From: Saksenaea vasiformis B4078
Lineage: Eukaryota; Mucoromycota; Mucoromycetes; Mucorales; Saksenaeaceae
DNA: 64,000 nucleotides
NCBI GenBank assembly: GCA_000697055.1
Contig: JNDT01001581.1
Span: forward strand, 42,985-106,984
Reading direction: 5' to 3'
Below are positions 1-12,606 of the stretch, piece after piece; position 1 is the first letter of the stretch; each line of letters begins with the position of its first letter. The notes under the pieces were generated by a model. It was not told the origin of the DNA. It saw only the letters and a program-made list of their open reading frames with translations, and searched no databases. Both the position numbers and the translations under genes were made by a program.

Positions 1-392
1 TTCCCCCAAGGTGTTAGATACCCATCAGATATACTTCCGAACACAAAGTTCAATTAGAACCCACGCACGCATGACAACTTTTAACCGTTAATTAAGATGT
101 GGCTGAGGCATATACGTTGAATCCTACTCAGCTGAACGTGGAGAATACGCAGAAGGTAGCCTAAAACGGCTGATCAGCTGTATGTACTCTGCTGGATAGT
201 GGAGGTTCTACCGTTGCTGATGCGAAAAGAGGTACTTCAAGCAGCTTATACATTGTTTACGATATTTACAAATAGAGCCAAATCTCCGAGCTAATTGATG
301 GACTATGATCATGTAACATCATATGACATACATTCAGTCAAAGTTAGCACCAGACAGCATTCGTGCTTGGATGGACGATATATTTGGAACAC
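1..392. other. window edge, 3' flank of the RBR gene
   Basis: No coding signal or RNA gene recognised. It is AT-rich sequence lying downstream of the minus-strand RBR ligase gene. Confidence 0.5.
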
Positions 393-2179
393 CTAGTTCC
401 GTCTAATCCTTCTGTTATTTGCGCACCATCTCCGATCTGTGGTCTTTCTTACCTTTGCTTCTGATATTTTTAAATTACTCGATGATGAATGTTCCATAGC
501 ATCAGATCCTGACTTGGAACAATGGTAAAAACCGCATTTCTAGTCGGACATGTTTGTTACATGGAGCACGAAGGACTCTTCTGTAACGTACCTCAGACCA
601 CGGGCACCTGCAGGCCCAGCAAAAGCAGAAGCCACATAATGAACAGTCGACTTTATTGCATCCTTCGTCACGATTGATCATGATGCAGCAATTAGGACAT
701 CGGCGGCTATAAATGGCCATGATATTAACATGCCCCTCTTTTCCGATATTATTTATTACTGACCTGTTCTCCAGTTTCCATCTTATGGTTTCTATCAATT
801 CCGAAGGCGCCGTCTTATTTCGCAGTATGTATTGCATATGTTCTTCACAGGTCATGTCTGCATGAGTGTTATAGCCGCAACGAAGACAGAACGTCATCAG
901 GCATGTTGGGCTGTCACGTGGGGTAGGTACAGCATACTCTGTGACTGATGTAACACTTACCAATCCATATTTGAAAAGAAGGATATGTGCGAAAATTGGA
1001 GTTGTTTCCATATCTCTGGACTCATATCGAGATAGCAAATCTCTCTCGATATGCTTCGAGTTTTGCTGGCGGATGGGCAACCTAGATGTTGGGTTTCAAA
1101 TCGTATAAGAACAGGCATTATTTGTTGATACACATCTGGCAAGCTGGCATTCGTCCAAGTCTGGCTGTCAAAATTTGGCAGCAGTTGGAGCATGGTATTG
1201 TGGATATTGTAGTCAGGGCACGAGAATTGCGAGCAGGTATTCAGTAGTGCTTCGATCATGTTGGAAATCAGTTGCGGACGACTGGATTTGTGCATAAAAG
1301 TGCCATAGTTAAGGTAGGAGCACATCAAACAAGTATTTTACCTAGGATTAATAGGTCTTGCTATATAGTTGCATGGCAACACTTCTGTCTCACAATTCGG
1401 GCAGCATCTCGAATAGCTGCGGTACGGCTGATTAAATCTATTGTAATGTTCTACAACATCGCTGGACACGAACTTGCTCCACTCGTTTTTTGGGATGGTG
1501 TCGTGGCATACTGGGCACCTATGATAGAAAAATGAGACGCTGAAATGTTGCCGCGAGACATGTTACTCACATACCTTATACTAGTCACGCTGAGACCCCA
1601 TGATGACATGACGACTTCCGTTACATATCTTTTTTTTTTTTTTTGGTACGCAGGCGTAAGCAACAACAACAACAAACGCAAAACAAAGAAAAAAACGCCC
1701 GCAAAAAAAATGAAATAAAATAAAATACGCCAACAAGAAGCTCACCTCCGGAAACAACTAAGACAGAACTGGTCCCGACAAAACTCGAGACAAAGATCAA
1801 GCTGCGCATCGAAACAGATAGAACATCTCTGCAGCCAATAATCCAAATCTTCATGAGAAGGTGATTCTGGGTCGGATTCATCATCCATGGCGGACTGGGA
1901 GGAAGGCGACGAAGCGGTTTGCAGGTCTAACGCTTGATTTTGGTCAGGGACCGATGCAGATGGATGCGGCAACATGTGATTGACAAGGATAACAAACAAA
2001 CTGGGCAGAACCGCGGTAAATACAATGACAGGAAAAAATAGAAGACTGAGGACTGCGACAAGTAGATGGTAGTTGAGAAGCTGAGTTCCGGATTTGATGA
2101 CGTTCAAATCAAAGATAGCTGCAAAGTGTAGATTCGATGGTCGCACGTCCCTGGGATGGATGTTGTTGGAGGAAGGCAT
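393..2179 (-). CDS. membrane-anchored RBR (RING-IBR-RING) E3 ubiquitin ligase
   Basis: Multi-exon gene. RBR ligases take ubiquitin from an E2 onto a catalytic Cys in RING2 before passing it to substrate. Exon 1 starts at ATG 2179 (MPSSNNIHPRD) and holds a long hydrophobic stretch (LLVAVLSLLFFPVIVFTAVL), then RING1 starting CSICFDAQLDLCLEFC. A short exon near 1570-1622 supplies RYVTEVVMSSWGLSVTSIR, joined to RCPVCHDTIPKNEW; this restores a complete RING1. Later exons give an IBR-type block (CPTCLMTFCLRCGYNTHADMTC) and RING2 (RRCPNCCIMINRDEGCNKVDC, CGFCFCWACRCPWSEKCGFYHC). The expected RING2 catalytic Cys lies in that cysteine-rich block. The last intron (gtacgt to the tag near 530) restores the CxxC pair and gives stop 393-395. 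Splice sites were joined by eye but keep frame throughout. Membrane anchoring is inferred from hydrophobicity only. Substrate unknown. Confidence 0.8.
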
Positions 2180-5100
2180 TACTATGCAGCCAAGCCTAGA
2201 GACATACACATACAGTCCTAATAATTGTCCTTATACGTGGCGTTTAAGCAAGGAGGAGAAAGAAGGGAAAAACCTGCATGAATCTCTCCTGGAGAAATGT
2301 CTACGGCACTCAGACAGTCACGCGGGCAGTGAAGCCTTCTTCTTTCCCACAATCAAGCATGTTGAGTTATCATCCAACAGGATTGCGATCAAAGGGGAAA
2401 AAATCGACCACTTATCAGCTGCAGCAAGAGAAGTATTTTTTTTCCATTATCCACAGCCGAAAAATAAAACAAATTTATGTTGAAGGTATGCCGTATGCCG
2501 CTGTACGACTGTTGCACACTTAGGTAACGTTGCAAAATACAGCATGGCAATCCGAACATAAATGAATTTGGTCTGGTACTGACCATCCTGTGGATACAAA
2601 TCCATCCTCGCTTGGAACCTATATTTTACGTTTGTTGATATTGTCTAAAATGCAAATAAATTGGCATAGCTGCTACTGTTAATATTCAGTAAAAAAATTG
2701 CAAAGTAACTGTAGTTTCTCCATCGATTGCATGCAGCTTTCTATTACTCTTACGTCCGCACTATGGCATGCTCCTGCACATTCAATCTTCTTCGCTCAAT
2801 TTAAATATCTCTTGTTGTGTTTGTAACTGAAGTGGAATATAACGTTCACAAAAGATCGCCTTCCTTTTTAGCTCTACGATGGGAAATCAAGAATCGATTT
2901 ACCAGCATGTTTTGGCTAACGATAGAAATGTGCTGAATATACACGCATCCAAAGTAGATAATAGAATGTCACATTGATTAAATATGCTTTCATTTTCTTT
3001 CTCTTTTTGTTGCTTTACATAGCCGCAGATTAGCAATCAAACGATAAACTCCCGAGCACAAAATTTGCGTCATGTTGATCTAGTGTGTGTTGGTCCAAGC
3101 ACCCTGCTTTGGTTGAAACTAGAGTTACGGTATAAAAACGGAGGGAGGAAATCCATATGAGGTCATTGATGGCTTTCAATGATCTCTTGTACTTAACGGG
3201 AAAGCATCGGTAAATAAAGAATCAAACAGGGGTTTGGAAATTTGTAGTGATTTTTCGCTTGAATATATGCTTTTCAGCTTTCCTAATGCATACGCATGCT
3301 ATGATCAAGACCTTTCCACGAATAGAAATTGCCACTGTCTAATCCAAATGCGATTATACTATGCATGGTCAAACGGCTATAAGAAGGAAGGAAAATGACC
3401 AAAAAAACAAAACGTTTGAACGATGCAATAAAATGCATGCGGAAAGAGAGACGATTAACAGAACATGAGCAGGTTTTGCGCCAAAGGAAGTGAGAAAAGG
3501 AAGGTGCAGAAAAATTTCAAACGAATCAACATGATCAATGGTCACTGATAAACATACGTCGATAAATAAAGCCTGCAGCGCAATTAAAGAAGCTGCTGTA
3601 CATCTGATGAAGGTCATGTGGTTGTTCTCTTCTCAAAACACCTTGCGTGTCAACCTGTCGGAAATTTATAAGTTTTTCCGATCTGCATGAATTCTTACTA
3701 TGACTTCAATTCATCGCTTACTAATAAAGATAACTACAACCAACAGTGGCCTCTGTACGGCTTATGCCGATTGCCAAGCATTGGCACGTGGTGTTACGGA
3801 AGACAATCCGATTTTTGGTATGTATGGCTAATCGACACCAGGAAATGTCTCTGTCTGGGAAAAGCTTATCTCAAACCTACATACAACGAATCTGTATAAC
3901 AGAAACACACTACGCCAAAGTTGTCAGATAGTTGTGATGCAGCTGTGTCACAGATTCCTGGCAAGATACAGTTAATCAGAGAGTTTACCTTGCAATACTA
4001 TACGGCTATCAAAAGTTTACTTCGTTTGAGGCGCAAGAAGGTTTACATAGTCATTGTCAAGATCACGAGAGTGAGGAAAGCGTGTTTTTGGTTCTTTGAT
4101 TTGTTGAAAACCGTCTGTAAGTCCTAGAAAACGTTGCGAACCAAGTGATACGTTGCTTGTGGTGATGTATTCGGCTAGGCAGAGTAGAGGTGATCGTTGC
4201 AGAAAATAGCAATCATAAGTAGCACCTTTTGCTTTTTGATGTGACGCAGCTGTCTGAGCGGTTAATCCAAGTACCTGACTGTGCTGCTCTATACCGGCGC
4301 AATGCATCGCCATGTTAAGTCCTTCCCACAACAAATGCAAACGTAATTTTGCGATAAAAGCATTCGATCATGAGGATATCATGCTCGAAGTTAGTTACGT
4401 TTGTTATTGATGTAGACACATATATAAGAGGAGATACAAGCATATTTATATTATTCGGTATAGGGCAAACAAAACCAAACGCAATGCTGTCTATGGACTC
4501 ATCGGACAAAGCCCACCGTATGTCTCTCATAAGTAGAAATCGAAATTCAGCTTCGCTTGTAGAGGCAGAGCGATTTCTTTAAAGGAACTTATATGTAGTG
4601 TAATGGATACCTGACTAATTGACTGTAGAGGATCAGACGACGATGTACATGGAATTCGGTTAGCATTGTTCTTATTCCGCGAAATGATCCAAACTATATT
4701 GTCAGGCGAATATCCAAATATCGAGGCTGACCGTAATAGCGCCTAGACGTATGAACGTCGATTTATGACAAAGGTCTGCGTATAGATCATGCAATTCATT
4801 GGGAACAAAGCAGAAATTAGAAGGCATGTGATGTTCAAACGATTTCAAATTCCAATCCAAAGAGAAAATGTAAAACTGATGGATATACATATATAACAGA
4901 TTTTCCAATCACAGACATATTTGGAACCCTGAAAGTAGAATTACATCGCTATTCCACACGCGTGTTGGATATTCTTACGTGAGAAAGACCGCAATGCTTA
5001 ATGTTGTACACGAGTTCTTTCAATCTTTTCAGCTTGTCATGATTGAGATTTACTGAATGAAAGGGAGGAGGTATGGTGCTATGGCATTTCATAAAGGTCA

Positions 5101-5747
5101 TGTACGGCCACGTTTAGGAACCAATATAATTGGTTTGTATTGTAACTTATGTCTAACCGAAATTTGTGTAGCTTTAGCTCTCAGCAAGAACTATCGTCGG
5201 GTTGGAATGCAAGTGTAATTCCAACTGTTATTTACATTTTAAATAATGGCTTAGTCTACATCTTCACATTGACAAGATCCTAAAGCGCTTAAGCTAAGGG
5301 TCGCCATGTGCAAGCGTTTCATTCTTTTATTTCATGTTGACACAGTTCGATCATACCGGTCACTTTGCACGACATTTTAGGCAAGATTACAAATATATAG
5401 TATAGCATTAAACGCCGTTCCTCCTTGTCAATTGCTGCACCAGCCTTCTATCATTTCTCCTCTTACGCTTTTGGTCTGAAATTTTCGCTATATCCTTTTT
5501 CCGAGCACCTTTACAAGTATACACAGGAAAAGAATTTGAGACATTGGGCAATAATACTTGTACCTTGAGAGTGGGGATGCCAACGCGTTCTCTACGATAG
5601 ATTTCGAGAGCGTTGTGCTTATTACATAGTGGGATCTGATAGCAGTGCCGAAACGTTTCATACAGCTGGTATCCAATTTCGATGTGTAATATAGTAGACG
5701 ATCCCCATGCATATATACACTGCTGGTTTTATTTAGTCTATAAGAAG
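2180..5747. other. gene-poor spacer
   Basis: About 3.5 kb of AT-rich sequence with only short open frames (largest about 130 codons at 2094-2483 on the plus strand, antisense to exon 1 of the RBR gene). None shows a recognisable domain or coherent exon chain. No tRNA A/B boxes were found. It may hold regulatory DNA or old repeats. Confidence 0.5.
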
Positions 5748-8508
5748 TTAACTAGTTAAGGGATGCGGCTGTGTGATCAGCCGCGTTCGTTCGCGGAAAG
5801 GAGGAGGGCGCTCGTTTTCGTTCCGCATCATGTACATGAAAACCTTCCAGATGTTACTGGCGGCCATGCGGTCCCGGTCCCAGAAATTCGCCGTGCATGG
5901 ACTGTTTTGACACTTCAACACAGCGTGGATCTTCGTTGCTTGGCCGTCTGCATCTTGTTTTTCCTTGGCATTCTTTAAATCGCGTATACCACAGAGAGGA
6001 CAGATTTGCGGTGTCAAATATTCATCTATCATAAAGACGAAAGTGGGAACCTAGAGACAGGTGTGAGTAATGTCCTGCCTTGAATATCACTTACACTTCG
6101 TTGTGTTTTGCCTTCTGTTTGAGTTTGCTGACTATTGCCTTCGTTGGTGCAGCTGGTCTGCCTTTCATACTCCCGGAGAAGGCGACATTCCCGTACGCGA
6201 TGATGATCGGACGGTTTCTTTCATCGGCTTCACCATTCGGCGAACGCGGTACCCATTTTTTCTTGCTTACTTTTTTCATGTTTTTCGTATTCTTGTGATC
6301 ATATTTCACGCTCCCATACAGGAGACGACTAGCAAATTCATTTGAATTTCAGTTTGCTATATCTTAAAGTAAAGTTGTCAGTGCAAAGAGACTGTCATTC
6401 CCACAGTATACCTGAGGTCGCGGTCGTAATCCTGTCGTAATGGGTGAATATGTAGGACATTGCCGAAGTCATTTCTCCCAAATCTACTGTTTTCGGCGAG
6501 GGAATCTTATCGATGATAGATTTCGTTTCGGGTTCTTGCTCAAGGTAAGAATTTCGTAAGCGAGTCGCATGATTAAATCCACAAAGAGAATAATACTCTT
6601 TGGTTGTGGTTCGGCGTACTGTGGGCTGTATTACCATCTCCATCCGCAGCCACGAATAAACTGGAGACCCCCGGGTCGACGCCCCAGATTACCGCGTCTG
6701 GATACTTGTCTTTGATATCGGCCGGCATAAGGGCTTTTCGTTTCGGATCGAAAGGAGTCTTGTATTTTTTAAAAGGAACTCAATATCCACGCCATTGGTG
6801 CGGATTGTGTCCCTATGAACCATGTCAGAAGTACTCCCAAAAAATCGTACAAATTTACTAAAATATCGAAGTCTCTGTCTCAAGACTTTCAAAGGTTTTG
6901 TGCCCGATTTTCGCCATATCAAACGCGCGAAAATATTCGCGCTGTACATCTGCCGTTTTCCAGGCCGAGTCACTATCAAGCATACCAGCTTGAGTGAGCA
7001 ATTGACCCAACGCCTGACTGTCGATGGTTATATGTCGCATCTGGAGACTGTACAGCGGAAGGATCGTAAATTTTCTTGATCCTTTTGGGTCCGTGTATTT
7101 GTGCGGGAAAAATGAATCGTTTTCAATTGAACTTGTGGTATCTTTGATAAACTTCTCAACAGCTATGATCTCTGTCTCCGGAAGGGTTTTGATCTTCTTT
7201 GGTAGTTTTAGAGCGGAACGATTTTTGATAGCTGTTCTGATTGCGTACTCGAGACTTGACACGATCGGCTTGGACATATTGCTCGTGTTTACCAACTATA
7301 AAGTAGATCAGTCACCGGATGTATAGTAGGCAAACATTACCTCTTTCGTCTTTCGATGAATGTACCCTAACGATACATACTTCTGCGGTTTTGGTTCTTT
7401 GATTGACACCTTTTTGTTAAAGCGTTCCAGAATATGGAAGAACCAAGGTAAAAAGAGATGCGGTTCGGCGTTCAGTATCTTCTCGTCAATCTTGCTGATA
7501 CCAATGATTTTCTGAACCGTTGCGACTTGGTCATTTATATATTTCGATTCTCCTTCGTGCGCGGAATCGAGCCAGGCCAAGAGAGGTCATCACCACAGAC
7601 TTTGTGATAGATTATATCCGCGACCATTCGGCGATCTTTTATTGGTAATGCTTTCAGGACAGCAGAGTTATCGCCGTCAGACATGCACACCAGCAAGTAT
7701 TGTTTGGTTCGTCTTTCAAAGTTCTCTGTAACGTGATTTCGGATTGTTTCTTCGTACTCCTTCGAAGCTGATGAGATGGTTGTCATGAATCCTTCGGAAT
7801 GAAAATTTGAAGGATCAAAGCTAGGTATCAATAGCTTGAATGCGGCATACGTTTCTTGCAACGTTGCATCCGAAACTTTGCCGTAACCAGCGATAAGCGA
7901 GAACATGTTATAACAGAGGCTATGCGTAATCTGCGGCAGTTGCTTTTTCTCAGAGTATAGCTTTGTGAAGTAATAGTTTGCAAACACTGCCTCGGCATAT
8001 GTGATATCTCTCACATTTTTTACATAGTTTACGATGTGGCCGGCAAGGTTCGGGTCGCGGCAGACCGTGCTGAGCGATGCCTTTATCACGCTGGTGCGCT
8101 TGAAATCTATGGACAGTTTTCGCTTTTTGACGTGCTTTTCGCACAGTTCACTGGTGCTTCTTTGATGGTCGGTCTTGCCACACGTGGGACATCGCAATGT
8201 TCTTCGCTTTGAGAGTAACACCTCTCTTCTTTCTTTTGCAATCTTCGCTCGTGCTTCGTATTTTGCGTCCCGTTTGCCATATGCTTTCTCAGCCTTGGCA
8301 AGCGCCTTCGACTTTTTAGTTGACGTACTCGCTGAGGTTTGATAAAATTAATGACAAAATGAAATCTGAAAGTGGTCATACCTGATGTAGAGGCCACACC
8401 AGGATCGTCCTCAGACAATGATGGAACGGAACGGAGATGAGAACTACTGCCGGATTCAGGCAGAGCTACCGCTTTTCCTTTCCTTTTTCTATGATGAAAC
8501 AATGTCAA
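5748..8508 (-). pseudogene. Fanzor-like RNA-guided nuclease homologue Fz-1 (decayed)
   Basis: Eukaryotic TnpB homologue (Fanzor family, transposon-encoded RNA-guided DNA nuclease). N-terminal Ser/Lys-rich region, intron at about 8340-8383, then a zinc knuckle CPTCGKTDHQRSTSELCEKH (8150-8210) and a long alpha-helical region to about 7000. RuvC-I is VIWGVDPGVSSLFVAADG (near 6650-6700). A RuvC-II-like segment is IIIAYGNVAFSGSMKGRP (near 6200). After an intron come the zinc ribbon (EYLTPQICPLCG ... HAVLKCQNSPC) and RuvC-III WDRDRMAASNI (near 5850-5880), ending PLTS at 5748. The body does not stay in one frame: shifts are needed around 6860-6900, in an A-run near 6765 and near 6625, and one at 7570-7600 could be a 41-nt intron instead. 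I therefore call it a pseudogene. The 5' end is uncertain because no convincing ATG was found. The family call is firm for the C-terminal third. Confidence 0.75.
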
Positions 8509-10279
8509 GTCTTTTTTTTTTCTTATCTTTGGAAAAAAGTCAAAGGAACTCCTGTACGTACCTAACCGTGTTTTCCTGCGTATTTTTATGGGAGTTGGAA
8601 ATCTTCGTCGTCGGGATCCAGTTTGGGCTTTTCTGATAATTCCATTTTTGATGAGACGACAAGGAAAAAGAGAGACGTCAGATCAATTTCGTGCTATTTG
8701 TATGATATGTACTACAGTCACATTAATGCGATCATTGCAATCGTCAAAGTGAACGAATCCATCTCATCAGTTACATCTAAGAAAAGGCAAGCGGAGCAAA
8801 TCCAAGGACGACATTGCTACCGGGAACAGGCGGGGATCGATGATGTACTTCAAGAAGACCATCCGTAGATATATGTCACACGAAGTCGTCTCGTAAAAGA
8901 AACGCTAAACTGAAAAATAAAGGCCAGTAGAAGTAGCGCAACAATGAAGCTTTACAAAAATTCGCATCACATAGGAGGACTCGAAAAAGTGCTGCTTACT
9001 GAGAACACTGCGTGTACTTGGAGGAGGCTTTATGATAATCCTGAAAATCTTACAACAGTGATATATCAATTTTATGAGTCTGATATAAATCCATACAGCA
9101 GGGAAATCAAAAAGGACAAAGGCACAACTGTATGATTCAGCCATACAAAGTAAGCAAACTTCATGTCAGATACTGGATCTTTGCTTCTTGGGAGCCGTAA
9201 AGGATTCCGAAACTCCACCACGCTAGATTACCATTAGTTCATCTCGAAACTTTGATATCTTTTTTTTTTCTCAACAACCATGAGGATGTAAGGCTTTTGC
9301 TGACAGAAAAAAAAGCAGGGACAGCAGTATCAATAGTAGCAGGAAGCAAGAGTCAGTATGTTCAATGCGATGGCGGATGTCCAGAAGTTTTGTAGATATG
9401 AAATTGTTTTCCGAATCGAAAGATGATGAATAAATATGCAACATCTGAGCGGCCGCCGATGTTCTAAGAAATATGGTTGATTGAAATGATCGCCGCTGTA
9501 CGATAGTACAAACGTTTCTAAGAGGACGCACTCATTTTATTTAGAAGGGCTCGTTTGAAAGGGATGACGTGCGATGTCCGAACACGTAGCATTCATTAGA
9601 CTTTCGGGTGTTCCAATGAGACATGACCATCCTCCATACATGGAGAAAAAAAAAGGAAGCAGAACAGTAACAGAAAGCAGGGCTGGTATGGTCATTGCAG
9701 TTTGGGCCTCTCAGTCCATAATGCGATGCGGATAAACGCCAATGAAACGGTGGTTTGCGCTTTTTAGTCCAATCAAAGCTCTCGGTTAGAAAAGACTATT
9801 TCCTTAGTAAGAGGTCCTTTTCTAGATTTGCATTTCAAATATTTGACAGTGGCTAGGGCCTACATTCAGCAAGTAGTTAAAGAATAAAGCATGCGTTAAT
9901 TAACCATGAATACTGCCTTCGAGAGCATTTCTTTTGCCTACGTCAAACAATTCTGACGAATACTCACAGAATCATTGGTTACGCGTATGTAGAGCTGAGG
10001 GATACATCTTAATGTTAATGTACGAAAAGGCCGCTGAACGCATCGGTCGCAGAGTCTGTACATACAAATTATTCACAGCAATATTCATGTTGTCCGTCTG
10101 TTTCCTGTATCGCGTAGTATTCATAAGCAAACAAATAGAGTCGTTAATTCGTTCGGGAAAAGATCGACCAAATGTTAAATAGTTTTACTGTTGATGTTGT
10201 ACTATCAATGCGATGATGTTTGTTAATTTGTGTTACAGATTTCCTTGTCGTGTCCTAATGTGACCGCTTATAGAGCCGC
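8509..10279. other. spacer between Fz-1 and the Cus2-like gene
   Basis: Holds a T-run near 8511 and several short frames. A 53-codon minus-strand frame around 9533-9697 (starting MTIPALLSVTV) looks signal-peptide-like but has no recognised mature part. Nothing else is supported. Confidence 0.4.
9271..9531 (-). CDS. hypothetical small protein with C-terminal hydrophobic segment
   Basis: Open frame of 86 codons, basic and Ser/Arg-rich at the start (RRSFQSTIFLRTSAAAQ) and hydrophobic near the end (CFLLLLILLSLLFFLSA). The first codon is GTG. The first in-frame ATG is internal (MLHIYSSSF), so a real gene would need an upstream exon or start later. The basic N-terminus resembles a mitochondrial presequence, but the family is not recognised. 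It may be chance. Confidence 0.2.
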   Translation of the reverse strand: MRPLRNVCTIVQRRSFQSTIFLRTSAAAQMLHIYSSSFDSENNFISTKLLDIRHRIEHTDSCFLLLLILLSLLFFLSAKALHPHGC

Positions 10280-11936
10280 ATGCGGAAATACGTTCACCCC
10301 AAGAGAAAAAGTATGCAGTTTTTGCACGACACCATGAACAACGAAAAGCCAAAACCATCTGAGTTCTCGTCAGATCCGCACATGAAATTTAATGAGGAGA
10401 CCGCAAAATGGTCCTATGTCGGCGATGATGGCGTTTCTTACGAATACGACGAGAATGTCGGCGCGTGGTTCCCCATGGTAAACAAGACTAATGTCGAAGC
10501 ACTCTCACTGATGAAATTATAGTACAATCCGGAGTTGATCCAATCCCAACAGTCAGCTTATGCTGTTGAAGGTGTAGATGAATCTGTAGGGAGTGAGCGC
10601 TACTACCATCGATGGGAATGCTAATTCTGTTATGCATAGGAGCCGGCCGTACAGCCACGAGAGAAGAAGAAAAGGGTGTATACATTCAATGAGGTAAAAA
10701 GGCGACTTTGTAAAACAGAGAGCTGGAAGTTGAACTCCTTCCGTTTTATCTGCAGGAGGACGAAAATGATACGAAGAAAAAGCAGAAACGCGAGCAAAAG
10801 AGACCGATCACATCCGTTTATGTTACTGGTGTACCTCCAGATGTAACGATGGAGGAGATGAAGCAGGTGTTTACAAAATGCGGGGTTATTATGGAGGATC
10901 TGGAGACAGGTACGATAGATCAGAAAAGAAAGAACGGCACGGATCCGACATTATTTCAGGTGAACCAAAGATCAAAATCTATCGCGACAGTGAAGGCCGT
11001 GTAAAAGGCGATGCCCTCGTCACATATTTTAAAGAAGAGTCGGTGCCGCTTGCGATTGAACTTCTGGATGATTCCGAACTTCGCTATGGGGAGCCATCAA
11101 CGAAAATCAACGTTCAACAGGTAAATATAAAAAGGAGAGAGGGGTCTTCCTCACTGCGCTACTGCAGGCTGTTTTCAAAGAGAAAGAACCTTCGAACGAT
11201 AAAAAAAAGAATACGTCATTGAGTAAGAATAAGGCGAAGAAAAAGCTACATCAGTTACAAAGGTACTATCTTTACAGGTCAATGGTCTCGATTGTCTTAA
11301 AAATAGAAACTTGAAAATTATACAGGAAACTCGATTGGGTTGATGAAGAAACAGGAAAAAAGGGCGAGAAGTTTGCAAAAATCGTGATCTTGAAGAACAT
11401 GTATACACAAGAAGAACTCGATGTAAGGAAATGAACAGTGGTCGAAACTTTTCCAATGTCACACACTATTCTGTTTCTTTAGGAGGATCCAACTTTACTA
11501 TTGGAACTAAAGGAAGACGTACGAGAAGAATGTGAGAAATTGGGAGAAGTGACAAACGTTATACTTTACGACGTAAGCATTTGACAACAAGGAGGGGAGG
11601 CCACGAATTAATCGGCGGCTGTCTTAGAAATCGCCAGGAGGCGTAATTTCTGTCCGATTTATGGAGAAAGAGAGCGCAGACGCTTGTGTTTTGGTACATA
11701 AACTTATGCTGAACCGCGTTACATATGCTCAATCTCAAAATTCCTAGCTAATGAACGAGCGATTTTTCGCTGGGCGCCAGATCACTGCTGAGATCTACGA
11801 TGGGCGTACTCGATATCAGAAGAGCGGAGCCAAGGATGCAGAAGATGAAGAAGCGGAAAAAGAAAGATTGGAACGTTATGCTAAATGGTTGGAACAAGGA
11901 AGCGATGACGAGGGAGGAAGTACTTCAAAAACATAA
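10280..11936 (+). CDS. CUS2: Tat-SF1 / Cus2 / Uap2-type splicing factor
   Basis: Spliced gene for a U2 snRNP-associated factor with two RRM domains. Known family members help U2 snRNA folding and SF3b function. Exon 1 has the family's N-terminal segment (FNEETAKWSYVGDDGVSYEY). Further exons give an RRM1 (ITSVYVTGVPPDVTMEEM ... GVIMEDLETG, then EPKIKIYRDSEGRVKGDALV). A Lys-rich linker follows, then the second, UHM-like RRM (KIVILKNMYTQEELD, EDPTLLLELKEDVREECEKL, GEVTNVILYD, GVISVRFMEKESADACV, MNERFFAGRQITAEIYDG). An acidic tail ends in SKT. The motif RFFAGRQITAEIYDG fits the UHM RXF loop. The start could be ATG 10280, 10313 or 10334. Seven or so short introns were inferred from GT/AG sites that keep the RRM frame. 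Confidence 0.88.
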
Positions 11937-12606
11937 GAAAAAATATATTTTGTACCATGCGTATAATGCATACCTGTGTGTGTCAATAGCAAGTGTTAGC
12001 GGAGTGTGCTATATGTACGACAGAAGAGGGGGCCGTGCTTCAACAGGATTTGTTGTCATGGTGTCAAATGGAGAAACAGGATTTTGCAAGTAGCAAGATA
12101 TATCTATTTGCCCCCCTGATATTCTATATGAGGCATCCTACTGACTGACGGTTGTTTACCTCCTCGATGTGCTTGTCCATCTAAACAGATACTGACAAAC
12201 GGCTTTTCTTTACATGAACAAGATAAGAGCTTGATTTCACGGCTGGAATAAAAGTTAGTTCCGGACTCATGTATCTATTCTTGACGATTTAAGAAGGAAC
12301 AAATGAGAAGGTAGCACACGTACACAAGGATACGAAATAAGCATGGGTCATCTCGTTTTTCCGGCAAGTCCTAACCAGTTCAACTAATATTGCGTGTATA
12401 ATCAAACAAATATGTCACGCATACAATGCTAAAAAGAGTATGAGGTACCAGCAACCCTGCAGCCTGCCTGTGTGTCCTATCTCCTTATTTTCTCCAATGA
12501 TTTTATCCGTTCTTCGGGGGCCGCAGAAATGACATACACATAACATCGAGATTAGCCTCCTTCCTTTCGAAGTTTACTCGTTTGCTTTGCGCTTTTTCTA
12601 TTCTCC
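11937..12606. other. intergenic
   Basis: 3' flank of the Cus2-like gene and 5' flank of the next plus-strand gene. No gene or repeat recognised. Confidence 0.5.

Noticed and set aside
2094..2483. 129-codon plus-strand frame
   Set aside because: Its first part is antisense to exon 1 of the RBR gene, the rest is low in protein-like features, and no domain is visible.
4225..4300. tRNA-like stretch (GACGCAGCTGTCTGAGCGGTT)
   Set aside because: It resembles a tRNA 5' half with an A box, but no B box or closing acceptor stem follows.
7024..7326. 100-codon plus-strand frame
   Set aside because: It is antisense to the Fz-1 coding region, which shows the conserved family sequence.
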